Origin: Planctomycetota bacterium
GTDB lineage: Bacteria; Planctomycetota; J058; J103
Direction: 5' to 3'
Assembly (NCBI GenBank): GCA_003694875.1
Contig: RFJN01000320.1
Coordinates: forward strand, 1-12,774
Length of the DNA: 12,774 nt
Below the pieces are notes generated by a model, which searched no databases, was not told where the DNA came from, and saw only the letters and a program-made list of their open reading frames with translations. Below, piece by piece: positions 1-6,503 of the stretch; position 1 is the first letter of the stretch; every line of letters begins with the position of its first letter. Both the position numbers and the translations under genes were made by a program.

Positions 1-3
1 GCC

Positions 4-807
4 ATGCGTGAGCAGCCCGGCGGCAGCCTCGACGGTGTGCACCCGAGCTGGATCGCGGCGCGGCTGCTCGAGTGCGACGAGCCCACGATCGAGGCGGTGG
101 TGCGCGCGCTGCCCGAGTCGCGGCGCGAGGCGGTGCTCGAACACCTGCGGCGCTTCGGCGCCGAGCCGCCGGTGCGCTCCGGCCCGAAGGCGTCGCTGCT
201 CGCGACACTCGACGCCGACCGCGTCGAGCGCTTCCGCGCGCGCTTCTTCCCCGAGATCGGCCAGCCGGTCGAAACGCCGGACGATCCCGCGGCGCGCTGG
301 TTGCTTGGCGCCGAGCCCGATGCCATCATGGTGGCGGCGCACGAACTCGGGCTGCGCGTGGTGGCGCGCGCGTTCTGTCGGATCGCGCGCGAGGAGCTCG
401 CGAAGTTGTGCCACGGGCTGCCGCCCAGGGACAGCGTGCGGCTCGTGGCGGCGGTGGTGGAGTTGAACGAACGCTGCGACGTCGACGAACGACGACAGCT
501 GCAGTACACCCACCTCAAGCTCATGCGGCGGGCGGGGGTCTCGCAGCGTCTGTTCGAGGACACGGGCCTCGCGTTCCTCGCCGTGGCGGTGCTCGCGCAG
601 CTCGAGCCGGTCACTGCGGCCCGGTTCGTCTACCGCCTGCCCGAGCAGCTCGGCCGGCGGCTGCGCGCGCTCGCCTCGCCGGAACTCATGCCCGATCCGC
701 CGTTCGTTGCGGTCTATCGCGAGGAGCTGCGGCCGTGGCTCGCCGAACTCGCGCAGCGGGGGCTGATCGACGCAGCGTTGCCCACCGACGGAGAGGGGAC
801 GTCGTGA
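4..807 (+). CDS. Putative T3SS sorting-platform protein in the SctK/FliG position
   Basis: This 267-residue soluble, helix-rich protein has no signal peptide or membrane segment. It sits 19 bases upstream of sctL, where injectisomes carry sctK and flagellar operons carry fliG. Residues about 16-48 (WIAARLLECDEPTIEAVVRA onward) resemble the FliG/ARM-like repeat pattern of a leucine-rich helix, a short acidic-Pro turn, then a second helix ending in ALPE. The FliG EHPQR motif is not conserved (CDEPT instead). From family knowledge, SctK links the SctQ pods to the SctD ring, while FliG couples the C-ring to the MS ring. Position and helical character support a similar adaptor role, but I recognise no diagnostic signature. 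The ATG at base 4 is the first start visible; the frame is open to the window edge, so the true start could lie upstream. A T3SS accessory protein of another family is possible. Confidence 0.5.
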   Translation: MREQPGGSLDGVHPSWIAARLLECDEPTIEAVVRALPESRREAVLEHLRRFGAEPPVRSGPKASLLATLDADRVERFRARFFPEIGQPVETPDDPAARWLLGAEPDAIMVAAHELGLRVVARAFCRIAREELAKLCHGLPPRDSVRLVAAVVELNERCDVDERRQLQYTHLKLMRRAGVSQRLFEDTGLAFLAVAVLAQLEPVTAARFVYRLPEQLGRRLRALASPELMPDPPFVAVYREELRPWLAELAQRGLIDAALPTDGEGTS

Positions 808-826
808 GCGCCGGACGGAGGCGAAC

Positions 827-1537
827 ATGAAGAAGATCGTACGGGGCCAGAACGTGGCGCGCGTGGCGCCGCTCGGCGGCGGGGCGAGCCCCCCGCCGGC
901 CGCGCCGCCGCCGGCGGCCGCCCCCGGCTCGCTCAAGGAGGTCGTTGCACCGGCCGCCTCCCGCGGGGTGATCTCCAAGGAGACGTACGCCGCCTACAAC
1001 GAGGCCAAGCAGATCCTCGCGGTCGCCGAGCAGGAGGCGGCCCGCATCCGCGAGGAGGCCGAACAGCAGCGGCAGCAGGCGGTGCGCGAGGGCTTCGAGC
1101 AGGGCTACCGCAAGGGCTACGAGGAGGCGCTCGCGGGGCTTGTGCGGCTCGAGGAGCGTCAGCGCGCGCTCGAGGCCGAACTCGAACCGCAGCTCGTCGA
1201 TCTCGCGGTCGGCATCGCGCGCAAGATCATCGGGAGCGAGCTCGCGAGCAGCCCCGACGCGATCGCCAAGATCGTCGCGCAGGCGCTGCGCACCGTGCGG
1301 CACCAGCGCGAGATCACCGTGCGCGTCCACCCCGACCACGTCGAGGAACTCGAGACCCACCGCCAGCAGCTGCTCGCGGTGCTCTCGCGCGCACCCGATC
1401 TCCAGATCCGCGCCGACCCCGCGCTGCCGCCCGGGGGCTGCGTGATCGAGAGCGAGCTCGGACGCGTCGAGGCCGATCTCGAGACGCAGCTCGCGCTGCT
1501 GCGCAACGCGCTCGAACTCGCCCGCGGCGGGAGCTGA
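827..1537 (+). CDS. sctL: SctL / FliH-family ATPase stator of the T3SS
   Basis: This 236-residue cytosolic protein is the peripheral stalk that binds and restrains the SctN ATPase and ties it to the SctQ pods. An Ala/Pro-rich N-terminus (about 1-45) leads into a long charged helix (about 50-130). Residues 85-101 show the FliH glycine repeat exactly: Ala85, Gly89, Gly93, Gly97 and Ala101 at four-residue spacing. The C-terminal domain carries the family pattern of a basic helix (IARKIIGSEL), VRVHPDHVEEL, then ADPALPPGGCVIES, a Gly-Arg-Val turn and LETQLALL. Length is typical of the HrpE/YscL/FliH family. The ATG is preceded by GGAGG at 817-821, five bases away. The gene ends 24 bases before sctN, consistent with one operon. 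The identification is firm; the N-terminal 45 residues are low-complexity and probably disordered. Confidence 0.92.
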   Translation: MKKIVRGQNVARVAPLGGGASPPPAAPPPAAAPGSLKEVVAPAASRGVISKETYAAYNEAKQILAVAEQEAARIREEAEQQRQQAVREGFEQGYRKGYEEALAGLVRLEERQRALEAELEPQLVDLAVGIARKIIGSELASSPDAIAKIVAQALRTVRHQREITVRVHPDHVEELETHRQQLLAVLSRAPDLQIRADPALPPGGCVIESELGRVEADLETQLALLRNALELARGGS

Positions 1538-1561
1538 GCGCGGCAGACGGGAGGAAGGGTC

Positions 1562-2920
1562 GTGAGCGCCACCGCCAGCGAGACCCGGAGCGAGAGCCGG
1601 ATCGATCTGCGCCGCTACCTCAAGGCGCTCGATCCCGTCTCGCCCGTCAAGGTCAAGGGCCGGGTGGTCGAGCTGACCGGGCTCGTGATCGAGGCCGCCG
1701 TGCCGGGGGTGCGCGTGGGCGAGGCGGTCGAGATCCACCGCCACCACACCCCCGAGCCGCTGATCGCCGAGGTGGTCGGCTTCCGCGACGACCGCGTGCT
1801 GCTCATGCCGCTCGGCGACATGACGCACATCGGTCCCGACAGCGAGGTGGTGCCGCTCGGGCGGCCGCTCACGGTACGCGTGGGACCGAAGATCCTCGGT
1901 CGCGTGCTCGACGGGATCGGCAACCCCATCGACACCGCCACCAAGGGGCCGCTCGAGTGGGAGACCGAGGTGCCGGTCATGGCCGACCCGCCCGATCCGC
2001 TCACCCGCAAGCGGGTGCTGCACCACCTCGCGGTGGGGGTGCGCGCGATCGACGGCTGCATGACCGTGGGCGAGGGGCAGCGGATCGGCTTCTTCGCCGG
2101 CGCGGGCGTGGGCAAGTCGACGCTCATGGGCATGATCGCGCGCAACACCGAGGCCGAGGTCAACGTGATCGCGCTGATCGGCGAACGCGGGCGCGAGGTG
2201 CTCGACTTCATCGAGGAGTCGCTCGGCGAGGAGGGCATGGCGCGCTCGGTCGTGGTGGTCGCCACGAGCGACCGGCCCTCGCTCGTGCGCAAGAAGGCGG
2301 CCTACGTCGCGACCGCGGTGGCGGAGTACTTCCGCGATCAGGGCCGCAAGGTCATGCTCATGATGGACAGCGTGACGCGCTTCGCCCGCGCGCAGCGCGA
2401 GGTCGGGCTCGCGATCGGCGAGCCGCCTGCGCGCCAGGGCTACACCCCGAGCGTGTTCAGCGAGCTGCCGCGGCTGCTCGAGCGCTCGGGCAACAGCGAC
2501 CGCGGCTCGATCACCGCGTTCTACACCGTGCTCGCGCCCGCGGGCGACATGTCCGATCCGGTCGCCGAGGAGGTCAAGTCGATCCTCGACGGCCACATCG
2601 TCATGGACGCGAAACTCGGGGCGCGCAACCACTGGCCGGCGATCGATGTGTGCAAGTCGCTGAGCCGCGTCATGTCGACGGTCGCCTCCGAGCGGCACAA
2701 GAAGGCGAACGGGCTGTTGCGCGAGGTGCTCGCCACCTACGAGGCGCAGCGGGACCTGATCATGATTGGCGCCTACAAGAAGGGCAGCGACAAGCGCGTC
2801 GACTGGGCGATCAGCAAGATCGAGGCGTGCGAGGCGTTTCTGCGGCAGGGCACGCACGAGAAGCCGAAGTTCGAGGAGACGGTCGAGCAACTGATCGGGC
2901 TCTTCCCGGGCGAGGTGTGA
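1562..2920 (+). CDS. sctN: SctN, T3SS hexameric ATPase (FliI/YscN family)
   Basis: This 452-residue F1-beta-like ATPase forms a hexamer under the export gate and helps unfold substrates and release chaperones. Visible motifs are Walker A GAGVGKST (180-187, Lys185), the catalytic GERGREV with Glu208, Walker B VMLMMDSVTR ending on Asp269, and the SLSRVM arginine-finger region (Arg369). The N-terminal beta barrel includes RVVELTGLVIEA and IHRHHTPEPLIAEV. The C-terminal helical part ends in EETVEQLIGLF. Full length with nothing missing. The GTG start follows GGGAGGAAGGG, and the preceding frame belongs to sctL. It overlaps nothing and is followed one base later by sctO. It is closely related to both flagellar FliI and injectisome SctN; the name SctN is chosen from the neighbours. 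A tree would settle which branch it belongs to. Confidence 0.95.
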   Translation: MSATASETRSESRIDLRRYLKALDPVSPVKVKGRVVELTGLVIEAAVPGVRVGEAVEIHRHHTPEPLIAEVVGFRDDRVLLMPLGDMTHIGPDSEVVPLGRPLTVRVGPKILGRVLDGIGNPIDTATKGPLEWETEVPVMADPPDPLTRKRVLHHLAVGVRAIDGCMTVGEGQRIGFFAGAGVGKSTLMGMIARNTEAEVNVIALIGERGREVLDFIEESLGEEGMARSVVVVATSDRPSLVRKKAAYVATAVAEYFRDQGRKVMLMMDSVTRFARAQREVGLAIGEPPARQGYTPSVFSELPRLLERSGNSDRGSITAFYTVLAPAGDMSDPVAEEVKSILDGHIVMDAKLGARNHWPAIDVCKSLSRVMSTVASERHKKANGLLREVLATYEAQRDLIMIGAYKKGSDKRVDWAISKIEACEAFLRQGTHEKPKFEETVEQLIGLFPGEV

Positions 2921-2921
2921 G

Positions 2922-3449
2922 GTGGCGAAGAAGAAGCCGCACTACCGGCTGCAGCCGGTGCTCGAGCAGCGACAGCGCCGGCGCGACGAGGCGCAGCGGC
3001 AGGTGGCGGCCGCCGAGCAGGCGCTCGAGCAGCAGATGCGGCGGCTCGCCGAGATGATGGAGTGCAAGCGCCAGCTCGTGCTCAAGAAGGACGAGCTGCG
3101 CCAGGAGTTCGAGTCGCTGATCGGGCGGCCGGGCGTGGCGCTCGCCGAGGAGAGCGTGCGCTACGATCGCTACCAGACGGTGATCGACGAGAAGGTGCGC
3201 GAGATGGACGGCGCGATCGGGCGACAGCGCGTCACGGTGCGCCAGGCCGAGAGCGCGCTCGAGCGCGCCAAGGCGGCGCTGCTCGAGGCGATCACCGAGC
3301 TGCGCGCCATGGAGAAGCACAAGGAGAACTGGGAGGCCGAGGTGCGGCGCGAGGAGCGCGAGCGCGAGCAGGAGCAGCAGGAGGAACTCGGCCAGACCAT
3401 GTGGCTGCAGCAGCGGCAGCAGGCGCGCCGCCGCGCGCAGCGGGGTTGA
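2922..3449 (+). CDS. sctO: SctO / FliJ-like central stalk protein
   Basis: This 175-residue protein is almost entirely predicted coiled coil: Glu, Gln, Arg, Ala and Leu dominate and there is hardly any glycine or proline after residue 80. The opening KKKPHYRLQPVLEQRQRRRD is the family's 'YRLQ.VL..R....' start. SctO/FliJ inserts as a two-helix stalk into the SctN ATPase ring and links it to the SctV/FlhA gate protein. Position directly after sctN is the rule in injectisomes and flagellar operons. The GTG start lies one base after the sctN stop, with GAGGTG (2912-2917) inside the end of sctN as ribosome site, so translation is probably coupled. The C-terminus is unusually Gln/Arg-rich (MWLQQRQQARRRAQRG). 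Sequence conservation in this family is low, so context carries much of the call. Confidence 0.85.
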   Translation: MAKKKPHYRLQPVLEQRQRRRDEAQRQVAAAEQALEQQMRRLAEMMECKRQLVLKKDELRQEFESLIGRPGVALAEESVRYDRYQTVIDEKVREMDGAIGRQRVTVRQAESALERAKAALLEAITELRAMEKHKENWEAEVRREEREREQEQQEELGQTMWLQQRQQARRRAQRG

Positions 3450-3510
3450 CAGGTCGGTCAGGATAGAGGGCGGCGCATCCCGGTTCCGGGTGCGGAGGAA
3501 GGAGGCCGAG

Positions 3511-4644
3511 GTGTCGGTCGAGCGGGTTTCGGGGGGCGGTTCGGTCCCCAACGACAAGGTGCAGCGGCCGGCCGCCGGCCGCCCGAAGCGAGCGTTCGGC
3601 GAGATCGCGCGCGCGCGCAAGAACGCCCGGGCGCGCGGCAAGCACGGGGCGAAGCACGCGGGGGCGAAGGAGAAGGAGGCGGAGGCGGCGCAGCGTGCCG
3701 CCACCGGAGAGAGCCCGGAGGCGGGCCTTTTGCGCGCGCGCCTCGCCGGCAAGCCGCCGCACGGGGCGGGACAGCCGGGGCAGGCCGCCGCGGGCGGTAC
3801 GGCCGAGGGGTTGCAGGCGGCGCAGGAGGGCGCAACGGCGATGGCGGCGGGTGCCGGCGGCAGCGAGGGGCTCGAGGGGTTTGCGGGGCTCGATCCCCAC
3901 ATGCCGCTGCAGACCGAGCTGACGGTGCGTGCCGGTGGCGGCGCGTTCGCCGAAAAGCTCAAGCTCGGCAAGCTCTCGCTCGAGGAGAGCGAACAGCGCC
4001 AGCAGCAGGCCACCGAGGTCGGACAGCAGAAGTCGGAGCGCGTCGAGCAGCGGCACACCGAGCTCGATCGCCAAGTGGCGCAGCAGCACGCCGAGAAGCG
4101 GATCGAGCACAACGAGGACACGCTGCGGCGACAGGTGCGGGTCGAGCAGCGGCACGACGAGTTCGACAGGGACCGGCTGCGCGACGAGGTCAAGCAGCAG
4201 CTGTTCGCGGGCGAGGTGACCAACCCCCTGCTCATGCAGCGGGTGCAGGAGCTCGCCGCCGCCGCGCCCACCGAGCCGGTCAAGCCCGTCGAGATCCCGC
4301 AGGAGGTGATCGATCGCGTCGTCGAGCGGGTGCGCTTCGGGCAGACCGAGGACGGGGCGCACGAGTTCCAGATCGACCTCAAGCAGGAGGTGCTGCAGGG
4401 CGCGCAGCTCAAGGTGCGCACCGAGGGCGGGCGCGTGCTGCTCGAGATGATCAGCGACGATCCGCTCGTGCAGGCGCAGCTCGAACAGCACGCGCAGGCG
4501 CTCGTGCGCTCCATGCGCGAGCGTGGCCTCGAGCCCGAGCTGCGAGTGCTCAGCCGCGAGCAGGCCGAGGTCTACGAGCAGGAGCGCCGTGCGGCGCGTC
4601 GGCCGCGCGGCGCCGCGGGCGGCTTCGGGACGCCCGGGGCCTGA
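3511..4644 (+). CDS. sctP: SctP / FliK-like needle-length and substrate-switch regulator
   Basis: I place the start at GTG 3511 because GGAGGAAGGAGG (3494-3505) lies five bases before it; an in-frame GTG at 3490 would put this site inside the gene. The product is 377 residues. Residues 1-150 are Ala/Gly/Lys-rich and low-complexity, likely disordered and secreted. Residues about 150-235 are a Glu/Gln/Arg coiled coil containing two RVEQRH copies 33 residues apart and a diverged RIEHNE copy. Residues about 272-348 form a FliK-type C-terminal domain (FQIDLKQEVLQGAQLKVRTE, then GGRVLLEM and a final amphipathic helix). In the family, this domain contacts SctU to switch from needle to later substrates, and the N-terminal part acts as the ruler. 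Position between sctO and sctQ agrees. The N-terminal half has no recognisable homology, which is normal for this fast-evolving family. Confidence 0.8.
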   Translation: MSVERVSGGGSVPNDKVQRPAAGRPKRAFGEIARARKNARARGKHGAKHAGAKEKEAEAAQRAATGESPEAGLLRARLAGKPPHGAGQPGQAAAGGTAEGLQAAQEGATAMAAGAGGSEGLEGFAGLDPHMPLQTELTVRAGGGAFAEKLKLGKLSLEESEQRQQQATEVGQQKSERVEQRHTELDRQVAQQHAEKRIEHNEDTLRRQVRVEQRHDEFDRDRLRDEVKQQLFAGEVTNPLLMQRVQELAAAAPTEPVKPVEIPQEVIDRVVERVRFGQTEDGAHEFQIDLKQEVLQGAQLKVRTEGGRVLLEMISDDPLVQAQLEQHAQALVRSMRERGLEPELRVLSREQAEVYEQERRAARRPRGAAGGFGTPGA

Positions 4645-4653
4645 GAGATCGCG

Positions 4654-4706
4654 CGGCTCGCCGCCGCCCGTGAACGTGCGGGCGCGCTGCCCCGGCTGGC
4701 GAGCCG
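4654..4706. other. Nested inverted repeat between sctP and sctQ
   Basis: GGCTCGCC (4655-4662) is perfectly complementary to GGCGAGCC (4698-4705). One more C-G pair outside and a G-U pair inside extend this to about ten pairs. Inside the loop, CGCCCG (4665-4670) pairs with CGGGCG (4679-4684). No T-run follows either stem, so a simple intrinsic terminator is unlikely. It could be an RNA structure that slows read-through or protects mRNA ends between the cytosolic genes and sctQ. Chance pairing in GC-rich DNA cannot be excluded. Confidence 0.4.
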
Positions 4707-4725
4707 GCGTGTTGCCCGTTACCAT
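4696..4725 (+). promoter_or_regulatory. Weak candidate promoter before sctQ
   Basis: The 137-base gap after sctP contains TACCAT (4720-4725), which keeps four of six bases of the -10 consensus in a very GC-rich gap. The matching -35 region (around CTGGCG/TGGCGA, 4696-4702) is poor. Expected transcription would begin about 50 bases before the GTG of sctQ. It would allow a second transcript for sctQ and the gate genes. The match is weak. Confidence 0.25.
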
Positions 4726-4781
4726 GGGCGCGGCGCAGGCTTGCGGCGAACGTCGAGCCACGATGGGGAGAGCGCACGGCC

Positions 4782-6503
4782 GTGCACGGCTATCCCGAGG
4801 ACGTGCGGGCACGCAGCGGGCAGCTCGAACGAGCCGCACCCGCGGGCGGCATGCCGTACGTGCCGTCGCAGGCGCCCCCCACCCCGAGCCCCTTCCCGCG
4901 CGGCCCGCAGCCGCTCGCGATCGAGTCACTGCCGCCCATTCCGCGCGAATCGGTCCGACTGTGGCGCACCCTCGCCCGCACGCTGCCGCCGTACGTGCGC
5001 TCGCGCGCGGTGGGCGACGCGGTGCGCGGCTTCCTCGAGACGCTGCTCGCGCCACCGGAGGCCGAGCGGCAGCAGCTCACGGTGCTCGTGCGACGGGCCG
5101 ATGCGCCCGCCGAGCAGACGACGTTTCCGGTCGGCGAGGTCACGATCGGAAGCCACGCGCAGTGCGACCTGCAGCTCACCGGTGCGGCGGTCAGTCGCCG
5201 GCACGCCAAGCTCGTGTACGACGAGCGCGGCTGGTCGCTCGTCGACATGGGTTCGCGCAACGGCACGTTTCTGCGCGGAGAGCGGCTGCACCCCGGCTAC
5301 GCCTATCCGCTGCGCAGCGGCGAGACCTTCTCGCTGCCGGGCCACGAGATCACACTGCGCTGGCAGGAGCCCGAGCCGCTGCCGGTGCTCGAGAAGCTCG
5401 CGGTCTCGGCGCTGCGCTTCGAGCGCCGCGAGCGCTTTCTCACGGGCGTGGCTGCCTGCGGGCTGCTCGCGCTCGTGCGGCGCGAGCCCGGCGGCGAGCG
5501 GATCGTGATCGAGATCGATCTGCCGCTCGCGCACCTGATCGTGGCGCGGGTGCTCGAGCAGCCGCTGCCCGCCGAGGGGGGGCGGGTGGGCGCGGCGCTG
5601 CAGCCGCTCACCGAGGTCGATCGCGGGGTGCTCGAGCTCGCGTTCGTCAAGCTGCTCGACGCGCTGCAGGCCGACTGGGGACCGAAGGCGGAGTGGACGC
5701 TGCACCTCGAACAGGTGCTCGACCGGCGCGCGGGGGATCTCGAACGGCTGCTCGAGAGCGAGCGCTGGCTCGTGGTGTCGGTGGGCTTGGACTTCGACAC
5801 CCGCCGCGACTCGGTGCGCATCGCGCTGCCGCCGGAGCTGATCGGCGAGCTGCCCGCGCGCGGCGAACACCCCGGTGCGAGCGACGCCGAGCTGTATCTG
5901 CGCTACCGCGACCTCGTGGCGGGCGCCCCCGTGACGCTGCAGGCCATCGTCGGGCGCGCCCACCTCGGACAGGCCGAGCTGGCCGGGCTGCAGCCGGGCG
6001 ACATCATGGTGCCCGAGGAACTCTCGCTCGCGCTCGCGCCGGAAGGCGGGATCGGGGGGCGGGTGACCTTCCGCCCGATCGTGCCGGGCGGAGCGGGGCC
6101 GATCGAGATCGCGGGGCGCATCGTCGCGTTCACCGCCGCCGCGGTGCAGGTCGAGCTGGACACGATCGAGCGGGTGCTGCAGGCGCCGCGCGTCGAGCCG
6201 GGGGTGGGAGGAGCCATGAGCGGTGCACACGAGCCGCCTGCGCAGGCGGAACACGACGAGGAGGAACTCGGGGAGGGCAGCGCTGCGCTCGGGGAGCTGC
6301 CGCTGCCGCTCGTGGTCGAGCTCGGCCGGCTGCAGCTGACCCTGCGCGATCTCGCGGGGCTGCGGCGCGGGCAGGTGCTCGAGCTCGGCCGCGGGGTCGA
6401 GGAGCCGGTGCACCTCGTGCTCGAGGGGCGTTCGATCGGGACCGGGCGTCTCGTGAACGTCGAGGGCGAGATCGGGGTGCAGATCATCGACCTCGTGCGG
6501 TGA
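4782..6503 (+). CDS. sctQ: FHA-domain/SctQ fusion: C-ring (pod) protein of the T3SS
   Basis: This 573-residue protein is far longer than usual SctQ (about 300-370). Residues 1-95 are a Pro-rich lead and a helical stretch. Residues about 95-190 form an FHA domain: VTIGSH, then Ser138-x-x-His141 (SRRH), LVDMGSRNGTF with Asn160-Gly161-Thr162, and SGETFSLPGHEITL. The usual Arg after the first glycine is Ser124. Residues about 200-360 look like the FliM/SctQ middle domain. SpoA1 spans about 370-455 and SpoA2 about 505-573 (LPLPLVVELGRLQL to the end). SctQ builds the cytoplasmic pods that receive SctL-SctN and sort chaperone-substrate complexes. The GTG start has a GGGGAG 11 bases upstream, a little far; an ATG at residue 24 is an alternative. 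The stop overlaps the next start. The fusion lies within one uninterrupted frame. Confidence 0.88.
   Translation: MHGYPEDVRARSGQLERAAPAGGMPYVPSQAPPTPSPFPRGPQPLAIESLPPIPRESVRLWRTLARTLPPYVRSRAVGDAVRGFLETLLAPPEAERQQLTVLVRRADAPAEQTTFPVGEVTIGSHAQCDLQLTGAAVSRRHAKLVYDERGWSLVDMGSRNGTFLRGERLHPGYAYPLRSGETFSLPGHEITLRWQEPEPLPVLEKLAVSALRFERRERFLTGVAACGLLALVRREPGGERIVIEIDLPLAHLIVARVLEQPLPAEGGRVGAALQPLTEVDRGVLELAFVKLLDALQADWGPKAEWTLHLEQVLDRRAGDLERLLESERWLVVSVGLDFDTRRDSVRIALPPELIGELPARGEHPGASDAELYLRYRDLVAGAPVTLQAIVGRAHLGQAELAGLQPGDIMVPEELSLALAPEGGIGGRVTFRPIVPGGAGPIEIAGRIVAFTAAAVQVELDTIERVLQAPRVEPGVGGAMSGAHEPPAQAEHDEEELGEGSAALGELPLPLVVELGRLQLTLRDLAGLRRGQVLELGRGVEEPVHLVLEGRSIGTGRLVNVEGEIGVQIIDLVR
6216..6503 (+). 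CDS. Candidate internal translation product SctQ-C (FliN-like SpoA2)
   Basis: Within sctQ, an in-frame ATG at codon 479 is preceded by GGGAGGAG (6206-6213), a strong ribosome-binding sequence. It would yield a separate 95-residue protein: an acidic linker (EPPAQAEHDEEELGEGSAAL) followed by the complete SpoA2 domain. In Yersinia YscQ, Salmonella SPI-2 SsaQ and Shigella Spa33, a short C-terminal form is made from an internal start and assembles with the full protein; sizes there are similar (about 90-110 residues). The start falls exactly in the linker between the SpoA domains, as in those systems. What I see is the ribosome site, frame and domain boundary; translation itself is inferred. The same DNA also encodes the C-terminus of the full-length protein. 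Confidence 0.6.
   Translation: MSGAHEPPAQAEHDEEELGEGSAALGELPLPLVVELGRLQLTLRDLAGLRRGQVLELGRGVEEPVHLVLEGRSIGTGRLVNVEGEIGVQIIDLVR

Noticed and set aside
686..2890. Long open frame on the - strand (734 codons) opposite sctL and sctN
   Set aside because: Its translation is His/Arg/Leu/Asp-rich low-quality protein, the usual mirror of strongly codon-biased GC-rich genes; the + strand genes here are certain.
3446..3469. TTGACA (3446-3451) after sctO as a promoter for sctP
   Set aside because: It is a perfect -35 hexamer, but there is no -10 at 16-18 bases; the only TA-containing hexamer (TAGAGG at 3464) is 12 bases away.
3292..5055. Long - strand frame (587 codons) opposite sctO, sctP and the start of sctQ
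   Set aside because: Biased, repetitive composition with no recognisable motif, and it lies wholly against well-supported + strand genes.
4523..6499. + strand frame leading into the FliO-like gene, which would make an 856-residue protein
   Set aside because: Upstream of 6500 it only shadows sctP and sctQ with Arg/Ala-rich nonsense; the FliO-like part alone has real features and a coupled start.
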